Shown: in pieces, positions 7,380 through 16,005 of the stretch | Numbering within the stretch: position 1 is the stretch's first letter | Layout of the letters: each line of letters starts with the position of its first letter | From: Betaproteobacteria bacterium | Lineage (GTDB): Bacteria > Pseudomonadota > Gammaproteobacteria > Burkholderiales > Rhodocyclaceae | Assembly (NCBI GenBank): GCA_012026675.1 | Contig: VEPA01000022.1 | Coordinates: 1 to 43,062, forward strand | Direction of reading: 5' to 3' | Length of the DNA: 43,062 nt | The notes under the pieces: generated by a model | The model's database searches: none | What the model saw: the letters and a program-made list of their open reading frames with translations, nothing else | Told to the model about the DNA's origin: nothing | Made by a program: the position numbers and the translations under genes

Positions 7380-9398
7380 CTATGTCGACGTGAAGTCGGC
7401 GGCTGCCCGTGCCAGTTGCGCGTCGATCTGATGGATCACGGCGTCGATGCGCTCATCCGGCAGGGCGCTGCCGCTTTCCAGTTCATGCGCGAGCGCGGCC
7501 AGCGCATCGCGGCCGACCGTCGCGGCGGAACCCTTGAGGCCGTGGGCCAGGCGCTTCATGGCGCTTTGCGCCGGCGCCCCGCCTGTGGCGAACAGGGTGC
7601 GCAACTGCGCCCCATCCCCACCGTGGCTGCGCAGAAAAGCCGCTCGTGCCTCGGCCAGCAATTCGTGGTTGTACAGGAAGCGTGCCTCGACGCTGCCGTC
7701 GGCCTGCGGCACATCGGCAGCGCCGGCGTCGGTCGGTGGCAGCCAGCGCGTCAGGCAGCCCCAGAGATCGTCGATGTCGATCGGCTTGGGAATGAAGTCG
7801 TGCATTCCGGCCGCCAGGCAGGCGTCCTGTTCCGTCGCGCTGGCGCCCGCCGAGAGGCCGACCACGGGCAGGGTGAAGCCTTTCTCGCGCACGTGGCGCG
7901 TGGCCTCGAGCCCGTCCATGCCGGGCATCTGCACGTCCATCAGGATCAGGTCCGGCGCCGCCGGCATCCCCGCCAGTTGCTCCAGTACCTGATTGCCGTC
8001 CTGCGCCAGCGTGGTCCGGATGCCGGCGCGCTCCAGCCAGCGCAGGATGATCAGCTGATTGACGCTGTCATCTTCGGCGACCAGGATATGGCGGCCGCGA
8101 AACTCCTGCGGTACCTCGCCCGACTGCTGGCTTTCGCCGGATTCCTCCGGTCCTTCGGCTACCTGCAGGGGAACGGTCAGGATGAAGCGGCTGCCGACGC
8201 CGGCCCGGCTTTCCACCTGCAGGTCGCCGCCCATGCCGCGCGCCAGTTCGCGGGTGATGTGCAGGCCGAGGCCGGTACCGCCGAAACGCCGCGCCGTCGA
8301 GGCATCGGCCTGGCTGAAGGCTGAAAACAGGCTGGGCAGCGCTTCCGCGGGAATGCCGATGCCGGTATCGGACACGCACAGGCGCAGCATCGGTACGGTG
8401 CCATCGGTCCGGTCGACACGCAATCCAACCTTGCCCGCCGGAGTGAACTTGATTGCGTTGCCGAGCAGATTGGTGAGGCATTGGCCCAGTCGCAAGCGGT
8501 CACCCAGGAGTCGCGGCGGCACCTCGGGTGCGACATCGAAGACAAGTTCGAGCGCCTTCCCGGCGGGGATCTGGGTGCGGATGGCGGCCAGTTCGGCGAG
8601 GAGGCCGTTGACCGGGAAGGGCAGCTGCTCGAAATCCATGCGGCCGGCTTCAAGCTTGGAGGTATCGAGCAGGTCGTTGATGATGCGCAGCAGGTTGCGC
8701 CCGGATCGCAGGATCTTTTCAAGGGTATCGCGCTGCCGGCTGTCCTGCTCGTCGAGCAGGGCGAGCTGGCTCAAGCCGATGATGCCGTTCATCGGCGTGC
8801 GGATCTCGTGGCTGATGTTGGCGAGGAATTCGCTCTTGGCCCGGTTCGCCGCCTCGGCCGCGGCGCGCGCACGTTCGATTTCGGCGGCGACCTGGCGCTG
8901 CTCGGTCACGTCGTCAAAGACGTGGGTGAAGTTCTCGTCATCGACCTGGATGGACGCAATTTCGACGACGATTTCCCGCCCGTCGCGCCGAGTCATCCGC
9001 CACTCGGCCTGGCTGATGCCCTGTTCGCCCAGCAAGGCCAGGTGGCGCTCGACCCTGGCGGCCGACGACGGGCTCGCCAGCGCCGGGAATGAAGTGCCGC
9101 AAAGCGCCTTGACGTCATGGCCGGTAATGCTCGCCGCGGCGGGATTTGCCCGCACCACCCGCCAGCGCCGATCGGTCTCGATTATTCCGGTAAGCGCATA
9201 GTCGAAATAGACGCGCGCCGCGCTGCTTGCCCTCACCAAATCCAGTCTCGAGTGCAGCGGCTCGACCAGTGCCGCAAGTGCAGCCTGATCCTCGCGCGAC
9301 AGCGATGCTAAGTCGGCCTCTTCGAGCAGTTCGCGCAGCGCGGCGATGGCGCGCCGTGCCGCCAGCGCCGACTTTTGGGAATCGGCGGGAGAGCTCAC
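7380..9398 (-). CDS. Hybrid sensor histidine kinase (PAS-HisKA-HATPase-REC-Hpt)
   Basis: A 672-residue cytoplasmic protein with no membrane segment. PAS is about 65-165. A short coiled coil leads to HisKA with His197 in SHEIRTPMNG. HATPase_c spans about 295-412, with the N-box LLGNAIKF and G-boxes DTGIGIP and GGTGLGLHI. REC is about 437-552, with Asp488 in LILMDVQMPG. Hpt is about 575-665, with His619 in AHGLKGSAA. All phosphorelay residues are intact. The start is a GTG at 9398 that overlaps the upstream TGA (GTGA), so translation is coupled to the PP2C gene. It may feed the OmpR-type regulator at 17785, but this is inference. An element B copy lies at codons 8-15. Confidence 0.92.
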   Translation of the reverse strand: MSSPADSQKSALAARRAIAALRELLEEADLASLSREDQAALAALVEPLHSRLDLVRASSAARVYFDYALTGIIETDRRWRVVRANPAAASITGHDVKALCGTSFPALASPSSAARVERHLALLGEQGISQAEWRMTRRDGREIVVEIASIQVDDENFTHVFDDVTEQRQVAAEIERARAAAEAANRAKSEFLANISHEIRTPMNGIIGLSQLALLDEQDSRQRDTLEKILRSGRNLLRIINDLLDTSKLEAGRMDFEQLPFPVNGLLAELAAIRTQIPAGKALELVFDVAPEVPPRLLGDRLRLGQCLTNLLGNAIKFTPAGKVGLRVDRTDGTVPMLRLCVSDTGIGIPAEALPSLFSAFSQADASTARRFGGTGLGLHITRELARGMGGDLQVESRAGVGSRFILTVPLQVAEGPEESGESQQSGEVPQEFRGRHILVAEDDSVNQLIILRWLERAGIRTTLAQDGNQVLEQLAGMPAAPDLILMDVQMPGMDGLEATRHVREKGFTLPVVGLSAGASATEQDACLAAGMHDFIPKPIDIDDLWGCLTRWLPPTDAGAADVPQADGSVEARFLYNHELLAEARAAFLRSHGGDGAQLRTLFATGGAPAQSAMKRLAHGLKGSAATVGRDALAALAHELESGSALPDERIDAVIHQIDAQLARAAADFTST
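9354..9375 (-). repeat. Dispersed element B, coding copy in histidine kinase
   Basis: A sense-strand copy of element B lies within the first 16 codons of the kinase gene and encodes KSALAARR. It matches the copy at 3623 in both position and reading frame. Confidence 0.45.
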
Positions 9399-12118
9399 GC
9401 CGCGGGCGCCTCGCTGCGCCGCTTGACCAGCCGGATGCTGCTGATGCCGGGCATGAGGCTGAAATAGTCGACCTGGTCGACGCAGTTATTCATGATGTAA
9501 AGGCCGAAACCACCTTCGCTGTTGCCGCTGAAGTCGGGGGTCGGGTTGTCCGGCGGCTTGAACGTGGGTCCCGGATAAATCAGCTCCACAGAAAATTCGT
9601 CCGCCTCCTGCATCAACCGGCAGGCAATCGTCGCATCGCTGAAGTAGGGCTCGGCGTGCCGCAAAATGTTGGTGGCGGCCTCGAAGCAGCCAAGGATCAG
9701 AGCATCCACATCGACCGGGGCAAGGCGGCAGGCGGCTGTCGAGATAGCGGTTCGCAGGGGGGACAATCCGTCCAGGCGCCAGGGAAGGATCAGCAGGCTG
9801 GGGGCGACCCGTTGTTCAATGGTACCGCGCGGGGCTGTGCGCCGCGGCTGGATTTCCACAATGACGGCGGTCTGGTCATCGATCAGTACATTGTTGCCGA
9901 CAAAATTGCGCACCTCCTGCCGGATCGACTGCAGCAGCGACGACGGCGGGATCGAGGCGGCGTGGGCTGCCTGCAGGATTCCGGAAAGGCGCTGAATGCC
10001 GAACTCCTCCTTGCGCTGGTTGACCGACTCGGTAATCCCGTCGGAATACACCAGGATGGCGTCGCCCGGCTCGATCGGCAGCGTGTGTTGCGTATAGATT
10101 TCGTCCTGAATCACGCCGATCGGCAGGTTGTCGCCGCAAATCAATTCGACTTGACTGGTGCTCTTTCTCGCCAGCAAGCCGGCCGTATGCCCGGCATTGA
10201 CAAAGGACAGCACGCCGGCGGCGCAATCGAAGCGGTACAGGGCCAGCGTGACGAACGCATTGAGTTCGATCAGGCGCTGAGTCAGGTTCTGATGCAGTGC
10301 GTTGATGATCTCTGCCGGGGTTGGCAACTGATGCTCGTTGGCACGTTGTGAAAACAGCTCGGCGAGGACCTTGTTGTAAGTGCTCTTTACGCCGGCGCCG
10401 ATCAACGCGGCGGGAACGCCCTTGCCCATGACGTCGCCCACCAGCAGTTCAAAGCAGTCGGGTCGGAACTGGGTGATGGCAAAGAAATCCCCGTCGATAC
10501 CCTGCGAAGGCTCGGTATAGGTAGCCAGATGGGTGCCGTGAATTCCTTCCGGCAAGTCGCCGAGCAGCAATGAGCGTTGAATTTCGCTGCCCGTCTCCAG
10601 TTCGCGCTGGCGCGCCTCCGCAAGCGCGCTCTCGACCTGCTTCTGGGCGGTGATGTCGGTTCGTATCGCCACGTATTGGTAGGGGCGGCCGTCGCCGTCG
10701 AGCCAGGGTACGATCGTTGCCGCCACCCACCATGTATCGCCGCCCTTGTTGCGGTTGACAAACTGACCATGCCAGACCTCTCCCGCGGTAATGGTATTCC
10801 ACATCTCCTCGAAGAAGGCCGCGGAGTGCAGTCCGGAATTGATGATGCGGTGAGTGCTGCCCACGAGTTCCTCGCGGCTGTAGCCGGATATATCGGCGAA
10901 TTTGTCGTTGATGTAGGTGATTACACCCCGGGCGTCGGTAATGCTGACGATGGAATGCTGGTCGAGTGCGAACTTCTGGTATTCGAGTTCACGCACCGAC
11001 TTCTTCAGCAACTCGTTGATCCGCGCCTGCTCGGCTTCGAAGGTCTTGCGTTCGGTGATGTCGCGGATGAACCCCGCAAAATACTGGCGATCTTCCGCTT
11101 CGAACGGAACCACAGCAATTTCGATAGGGAATCTTTCTCCGTTGCGACGAATCCCGGTGATCTCGATGCGCTGGCGGAGTATCGGGCCGATTCCTGTGGT
11201 CAGATAATGCCGCATGCCCTGCTCATGTGCCCCGCGCAGTTCGGGGGGGACGATGACTTCTGACATGGAAACCCCGCGCACTTCATCCGCGCGATAGCCG
11301 AATGTGCGCTCGGCGGCGGCGTTGAAGTCGACGATTTCACCGGCGTCATTGATGGTGATGAAGCAGTCGAGCGCCGCCTCCATAATGGCGCTCTTGCGAA
11401 CTTCGCTGTCGGTCAGCGCCTGATGCTGGGCTGTCAGTTCTTGCGAGACGCGATTCAGTGCCGCTGCCAGTGCCTGCGTTTCGCGCACATTGCTGTCGAC
11501 CACCAAGAGGCTACCGAGATGACTCGCCAGTTCGCCAGCAAATTCGGCAGTGGCGGCAAGATCCGAAACGATGCGGCGCAAGGGAATCCAGATCAGGAAC
11601 AGCCCGGCGAGCAGGCACAGTGCCGCAAGCAGCAGTGAGACCTTGGTGACCGTCCAGATCTGGTTGGCGATGAACTCGGGTGCGAAGTTGAGCCGGAACA
11701 CGCCATAGTCCCTGCCTCCCACCGAGATATTGCGGTTGATCGAGATCAGTCGTGCGGAAACCTGGACGCTGATAAGGTAAGGCGCCCTGATCGGCCGGCG
11801 GGAATTGTTCTCCACCCTGACCTTCCCGCCATTGATATCGATGAACTCTGCAGAGGAAAAGATGTCCCCCACGGCAGCTTTCGCCAGGGTTCGTTTGACC
11901 GTGTCGTAGTCGCCGATCACCACGCTGTCGGAGAGGGTCGGCGCAACAACGTCGGCGAGGATGCTGGCCGAATCGTAGGAATCATCGACTGCCTGAGTGA
12001 ACTGATAGTAGTAGAAGAACCCGAGCGCCGTCAGGGTGAATAGCAGCAGGCTCGCCGAATAGATGAAAAATACGCTGCCGAAGAGCGAGCGGGGCAGCCA
12101 GCGGGCTATTAAATTCAT
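9395..12118 (-). CDS. Membrane PAS-PAS-PP2C phosphatase/anti-sigma-type kinase (RsbU-RsbW-like fusion)
   Basis: A protein of about 907 residues. TM segments at about 15-38 and 160-180 flank a sensor region of about 120 residues, followed by a HAMP-like linker, PAS1 (about 245-360) and PAS2 (about 385-495). A SpoIIE-type PP2C domain (about 510-755) carries GIDGDFF, VGDVMGKG, NAGHT and YSDGITE metal-site motifs. An RsbW-like HATPase (about 770-900) carries EAATNILRHA and GGFGLYIM. Such proteins dephosphorylate and phosphorylate a STAS antagonist; a STAS gene lies 2 kb upstream in the same unit. The start is ATG 12118 (or TTG 12124); no clear ribosome site is seen, so coupling to the SBP gene 10 nt away is likely. 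The analogy is to SypE/SypA and HsbR/HsbA biofilm switches. Confidence 0.9.
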   Translation of the reverse strand: MNLIARWLPRSLFGSVFFIYSASLLLFTLTALGFFYYYQFTQAVDDSYDSASILADVVAPTLSDSVVIGDYDTVKRTLAKAAVGDIFSSAEFIDINGGKVRVENNSRRPIRAPYLISVQVSARLISINRNISVGGRDYGVFRLNFAPEFIANQIWTVTKVSLLLAALCLLAGLFLIWIPLRRIVSDLAATAEFAGELASHLGSLLVVDSNVRETQALAAALNRVSQELTAQHQALTDSEVRKSAIMEAALDCFITINDAGEIVDFNAAAERTFGYRADEVRGVSMSEVIVPPELRGAHEQGMRHYLTTGIGPILRQRIEITGIRRNGERFPIEIAVVPFEAEDRQYFAGFIRDITERKTFEAEQARINELLKKSVRELEYQKFALDQHSIVSITDARGVITYINDKFADISGYSREELVGSTHRIINSGLHSAAFFEEMWNTITAGEVWHGQFVNRNKGGDTWWVAATIVPWLDGDGRPYQYVAIRTDITAQKQVESALAEARQRELETGSEIQRSLLLGDLPEGIHGTHLATYTEPSQGIDGDFFAITQFRPDCFELLVGDVMGKGVPAALIGAGVKSTYNKVLAELFSQRANEHQLPTPAEIINALHQNLTQRLIELNAFVTLALYRFDCAAGVLSFVNAGHTAGLLARKSTSQVELICGDNLPIGVIQDEIYTQHTLPIEPGDAILVYSDGITESVNQRKEEFGIQRLSGILQAAHAASIPPSSLLQSIRQEVRNFVGNNVLIDDQTAVIVEIQPRRTAPRGTIEQRVAPSLLILPWRLDGLSPLRTAISTAACRLAPVDVDALILGCFEAATNILRHAEPYFSDATIACRLMQEADEFSVELIYPGPTFKPPDNPTPDFSGNSEGGFGLYIMNNCVDQVDYFSLMPGISSIRLVKRRSEAPAA

Positions 12119-12127
12119 GCGCAAGAC

Positions 12128-12988
12128 TTAGCGCAGATGGGCCGGCGCGGTCTTGAAGAAGTCATGGTAGGCTTTATATTCGCTGCCGTTCGAGGATAAG
12201 AAAACGGCATCTTCGTTCAGTTCGATCAGTTTCGATGCCTTGCGGATGATCTCAATTCCCGCGGGGTCCCGGGCCATGCCGATGAAGGCATCGGCCACTG
12301 CCTTGGCTTCTTTCGCCGGTACCTTGGGCGATACCATCAGCGCCAGGTCGTACACCGGCTCGGAGCTCCACAAGATCCGGTAGGCCTTCTTTTCGCGTCG
12401 GGCGAAGCCTTCGATCAACTGCGAATTTCCCCCGGCCGCCCTGACCTTGCCGCTGAAGAGCTGCGCCAGGGCGGCATCCATGTTGCCGCCGAACACCACC
12501 TTGATGTCGATGCCCCTGGACAGCAAATGCGCGTACGGCATCTTGTAGGATACCAGCGCCTCCGGGCCAGGAAAGGCGACATCCTGGCCGGCCAGTTGCG
12601 CCAGGTCGGTAATCGGCGAATCGGCGGGAACCACCAGCTGCCCAAGCAGCGGCGGCGTGTTGCGACGACCGAATACCTTCCAGCCGAGCTGCTGGCGCTC
12701 GGGGCTGAAGAGGTGGTTGGTGAAGGCGAAGTCGACTTCCTGCGCAAGCACATAGCTCGTGGTATCCGCCGACGTCCTGCCTATCTTGAGTGTCAGCTTG
12801 ACCCCGCTCTTCTGCGACACATAGCTGAGGATGGGATTCCAGTAGGCCGCCGTGAGATTGATCCCGTGCTGATTGACCGGGGAAAAATAATAGGTTTCCG
12901 CCGTTTGTGCCGTCGCCGGAGTCAGGAAGAGCAAACCCGACAGCCCGACCAGCATGACGAAAATCCGCTTGAGGCGCATTGCATTCAC
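12128..12988 (-). CDS. PhnD-like periplasmic substrate-binding protein
   Basis: A 286-residue protein with an N-terminal signal peptide (charged start, hydrophobic core, predicted cut after TPATA). The rest resembles PhnD/phosphonate-type periplasmic binding proteins: SPVNQHGINL near the N terminus, FTNHLFSPE, DLAQLAGQDVAFPGPEALVSY and a hinge AAGGNSQLIEG. The start is a GTG with GGAGG 7 nt upstream. No ABC permease or ATPase gene is nearby; instead the next gene is a membrane sensor phosphatase. A role as ligand-binding co-sensor for that protein is therefore more likely than transport (inference from context). The ligand is unknown. Confidence 0.85.
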   Translation of the reverse strand: MNAMRLKRIFVMLVGLSGLLFLTPATAQTAETYYFSPVNQHGINLTAAYWNPILSYVSQKSGVKLTLKIGRTSADTTSYVLAQEVDFAFTNHLFSPERQQLGWKVFGRRNTPPLLGQLVVPADSPITDLAQLAGQDVAFPGPEALVSYKMPYAHLLSRGIDIKVVFGGNMDAALAQLFSGKVRAAGGNSQLIEGFARREKKAYRILWSSEPVYDLALMVSPKVPAKEAKAVADAFIGMARDPAGIEIIRKASKLIELNEDAVFLSSNGSEYKAYHDFFKTAPAHLR

Positions 12989-13051
12989 GATATAGCCTCC
13001 ACAGTGTCGAGTCCAAAAAACTGATTGCGGCGGGGAGCGCGCATCGCTCGG

Positions 13052-14074
13052 TCAGGCAGCCTGCGCCAGGGGATGCGGCACGGCACGGTTCAGGTGAAAT
13101 GTCCAGGCATGGCGGACAATGTCCTGCAGGCCGGGGTATTGCGGACGCCATCCCAGGTGGTCGCGGGCGGCCGTGCTGTCGGCAATCAATCGCGCCGGAT
13201 CGCCGGCGCGGCGAGCATCGATCTTCAGCGGAATGGCGTGGCCGGTAACGGCACGCACGGCATCGACGACTTCGCGTACCGAAAAGCCCTGTCCGTTGCC
13301 CAGGTTCACCGCCAGACTGCGATCTGTCCGCCGCAGGGTTTCGAGGGCGCGCAGATGGGCTTGGCACAGGTCGCTGACGTGGATGTAGTCGCGGATGCAG
13401 GTACCGTCCGGCGTGTCGTAATCCTCGCCATAGACCGAGAGGTGACCGCGTTTGCCGAGCGCGACTTCCAGCGCGATCGGGATCAGGTGCGTCTCCGGTT
13501 CGTGGCGCTCGCCGATGAGCCCCGACGGGTCGGCTCCTGCCGCGTTGAAATAGCGCAAACAGGCACTCTTGAGTCCGTGCGCATGGTCGAAGTCGGCCAG
13601 CATGTGTTCCACCATCAGCTTGCCGCGGCCGTAGGGATTGACCGGATGCGTCGGGTGTTCCTCGTCGATGGGAATGCGCACCGGCTCACCGAAGATCGCC
13701 GCGGTGGAAGAAAACACCAGGTGCCGCACGCCGTGGCGGACCATGGCTTCAAGCAGGTTAAGGGTATTGGCGACATTGTTGCGGTAGTACAAGCCGGGTT
13801 TCTGCACCGACTCGCCGACCTGGATGCTGCCCGCAAAGTTCATCACCGCATCGAAGCGCCCGGCGGCGAACAAGGCATCCAGAGTCGCCGTGTCGGCAAG
13901 GTCGCCCTGCACGAAGCGGCCACCAAGGACGGCATCGCGATGCCCGGCGGCAAGGTTGTCGAAAACGGTGGTGTCGTAACCACCTTCCAGCAGCGCCTTG
14001 ACCATGTGCGAGCCGATGTAGCCCGCGCCGCCGACGACCAGAACTGCTTTGCCTGTCTGCTCTTTGGCTGCCAA
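13052..14074 (-). CDS. galE: UDP-glucose 4-epimerase
   Basis: This 340-residue extended SDR protein begins with the NAD-binding motif VVGGAGYIGSH (about residues 11-21). It contains the FSSTAAIFGEP and YGRGK segments holding the catalytic Ser/Tyr-x-x-x-Lys, and the GalE-specific NAAGADPSGLIGE, CIRDYIHVSDL and NLGNGQGFSVREV blocks. It interconverts UDP-glucose and UDP-galactose (or the N-acetyl forms) in the cytoplasm, supplying galactosyl donors to the EPS transferases. The start is probably the TTG at 14074, with AAAGGGGAAG upstream; no ATG is in a plausible place. The much longer open frame to 14557 is a shadow of the STAS gene. The length matches the family (about 340). Confidence 0.92.
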   Translation of the reverse strand: MAAKEQTGKAVLVVGGAGYIGSHMVKALLEGGYDTTVFDNLAAGHRDAVLGGRFVQGDLADTATLDALFAAGRFDAVMNFAGSIQVGESVQKPGLYYRNNVANTLNLLEAMVRHGVRHLVFSSTAAIFGEPVRIPIDEEHPTHPVNPYGRGKLMVEHMLADFDHAHGLKSACLRYFNAAGADPSGLIGERHEPETHLIPIALEVALGKRGHLSVYGEDYDTPDGTCIRDYIHVSDLCQAHLRALETLRRTDRSLAVNLGNGQGFSVREVVDAVRAVTGHAIPLKIDARRAGDPARLIADSTAARDHLGWRPQYPGLQDIVRHAWTFHLNRAVPHPLAQAA

Positions 14075-14109
14075 GATGCTTCCCCTTTCCTTTCGCCCTG
14101 GCGGGCTGC

Positions 14110-14448
14110 TCACAGCGCGGCCAGCGCTTCGTCGCGGGTATTGTAGATGGAGAAGATGCGATGCATGCGCACCAGCTCGAACAGGGCCTGTACCGGCTTG
14201 GCCATGGCGAACAGCTTGAGCTGGCCCTTCTTGTTGTTGACGGTGCGCAGGCACGACAACAATGCACCCAGCCCCGAGCTGTCCACAAAGGTCAGGCCGC
14301 TCATGTCGAGCAACACGCTCTGGTGGTCTTCCAGCACGGGAATCATGCGATCCTTGAAGGCCTTGACGTTGCCCGCGTCGAGGTTTTCGCTGCGGATGGT
14401 GACGATGGCGCCCTGGCCATCCTGAATCTTTTCGATATCGAGTTGCAT
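14110..14448 (-). CDS. STAS-domain anti-sigma factor antagonist
   Basis: A 112-residue single-domain protein. The FVDSSGLGALL motif at about 54-64 carries the serine normally phosphorylated by RsbW-type kinases, and the beta-alpha order fits SpoIIAA/RsbV/HsbA. The start has AGGAGA 6 nt upstream. It sits in the same minus-strand unit as the PP2C/HATPase protein at 9395, its likely kinase and phosphatase. In the Vibrio syp locus a comparable pair (SypE/SypA) controls biofilm polysaccharide; the same logic is inferred here. The downstream target, an anti-sigma factor or another enzyme, is not visible. Confidence 0.9.
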   Translation of the reverse strand: MQLDIEKIQDGQGAIVTIRSENLDAGNVKAFKDRMIPVLEDHQSVLLDMSGLTFVDSSGLGALLSCLRTVNNKKGQLKLFAMAKPVQALFELVRMHRIFSIYNTRDEALAAL

Positions 14449-14460
14449 GATGTTCTCCTG

Positions 14461-16005
14461 TTAGATGGGACGGTGGGTGATGCTGGTATTTTCGACGTTC
14501 GCGCCGACGGACGCCGAGGCGGCAGAATGGGTGCGGCCGGCGGGTCCGGCATGGCAAAGATCGCGTAACACTAACCCAAGATAGCGACGCAGCAGCTTCA
14601 GTGTCGCGCGCGGGTCATCCTGGCTGGCACAGGCCAGCGCGTCGCTGGCAAACTGGTCTTCCTGGTTGGCGGCCGCCTGCTGCAACAACCCTTCATTGAG
14701 CAGGCCGCAGCGGTATTCGGCGTACAGGTCGCGCCATTCCGGCGGCAACCGGCGCACGGCGTGCAGGCCGCGTGGGGTGGGCCCGACGAGTTGCAGGTGG
14801 CCGCGCATGACTTCGCGAAGTCCCGGATAGAAAGTGCGACAGAAGTGTTCGCCCAGCCGTGGCGGCAGGTTGCCCGGGCGCGCTTCGGGCAGTGCCATGC
14901 CGACCTGGACCTGCCCGGGCTCCGATTGAAGTCCGCGCGGGAGCGGGATGGCCGCGCTCGGTTCATATCGGCTCATGCCGCGCATCTGCCACCGGCTGGC
15001 CCAGTAAAGCGGCGCCAGGGCGAGGCGCAGGGCGCCGCCCAGCAGGCCTTGCGCCGGGACCTGTCCGTCGGGCGCAAGTTCGGCCAGCAGATTGGGGTCC
15101 GGTACTTCGGTGACGACGTTCAATGCGATGTTTGCCAGCAGGCGGCCTCTGACGATGATGCCATGCATGTCCAGTTCTTTGCCGACATAGGTGTCGGGCA
15201 TTACGACAGTGTGGCGAAGATGCGCGCCCTGGTCGATGAAAGCGCCTGAGCCGATGGCGACGTTCGGCCCGACCACCGCGCCGGCTCCCACCTTGACGTG
15301 CGCGCCGACAAACACAGGTGCGAAGAGTCTAGCCTCCGGGTGGATCTGGCAGTTGCGACTGATCATTACCGGGTTGGCCTGCGCGGCCAGCAGCCGCCGG
15401 CTGCCGTCGAGCAGGTCGGCCAGCGTGGCGACCGACAGCGGGCGTTCAATGGTGTGCGGCGACATTTCGCCCGCTTTCGTCATCAGCGCTGCCAGGGATT
15501 CGTCGGCCGGGGCCATTTCGCAGGTCATCAGGAAGGTCCCGGTATAGAGTCCCCAGCCCGTCCACCGTTGTTGCCTGCCGTCATTCCAGCACAAAGGCTG
15601 GCCGGCAGCCGCTGCCGGATCGGCGAGGACACGCAATGGCTCCAGCGGCACCTGCGCGGCATCGGCCAGCCAGTAACGCTGCTGCGGCGCAAGGCCGAGG
15701 CGGCGCACGAAACGGCCCAGCGACTCCCGCGGATCGAGGTAGTGGTAGCTCACCCGGCAGCCCCAGCGTTCGCCGGTGTGCAGGAAATCCTTGACCGGGG
15801 CGGCAGCGTCGCCGAGTGCGACATGGATGTGGCGGCAGCCGCTGCGTACCAGATGTTCCAGCGCGCGCTGGAGCAGTGATCGCTCCTGCAGCGGCAGGAG
15901 GATGGCGGGAATCCCCAGTGCCGCGTCGTCTGTCTTCGCCGCAGGGCCGGCGGTGAGCAGGATGCCAATGCCGGATGCCGTGGTTGCTGCGTTCGATGTC
16001 GTCAT
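14461..16005 (-). CDS. Nucleotidyltransferase-like / hexapeptide / sugar-transferase-tail chimera
   Basis: This 514-residue protein has three parts. Residues 10-205 have the layout of a sugar-nucleotidyltransferase (IPAILLPLQERSLLQRAL), but the usual GGxGTRL loop is not recognisable. Residues 213-290 form a left-handed beta-helix with imperfect hexapeptide repeats (IHPEARLFAPVFVGAHVKVG...VVGPNVAIGSG). Residues 385-435 resemble the C-terminal catalytic segment of bacterial sugar transferases, with RGHLQLVGPTPR in place of RGDMSLVGPRP, but no N-terminal membrane anchor precedes it. The ATG at 16005 has GGAGGAG upstream and makes an ATGA overlap with the WecG-like gene. The function is uncertain: it could regulate or assist EPS priming, or be an inactive relic. 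Confidence 0.7.
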   Translation of the reverse strand: MTTSNAATTASGIGILLTAGPAAKTDDAALGIPAILLPLQERSLLQRALEHLVRSGCRHIHVALGDAAAPVKDFLHTGERWGCRVSYHYLDPRESLGRFVRRLGLAPQQRYWLADAAQVPLEPLRVLADPAAAAGQPLCWNDGRQQRWTGWGLYTGTFLMTCEMAPADESLAALMTKAGEMSPHTIERPLSVATLADLLDGSRRLLAAQANPVMISRNCQIHPEARLFAPVFVGAHVKVGAGAVVGPNVAIGSGAFIDQGAHLRHTVVMPDTYVGKELDMHGIIVRGRLLANIALNVVTEVPDPNLLAELAPDGQVPAQGLLGGALRLALAPLYWASRWQMRGMSRYEPSAAIPLPRGLQSEPGQVQVGMALPEARPGNLPPRLGEHFCRTFYPGLREVMRGHLQLVGPTPRGLHAVRRLPPEWRDLYAEYRCGLLNEGLLQQAAANQEDQFASDALACASQDDPRATLKLLRRYLGLVLRDLCHAGPAGRTHSAASASVGANVENTSITHRPI

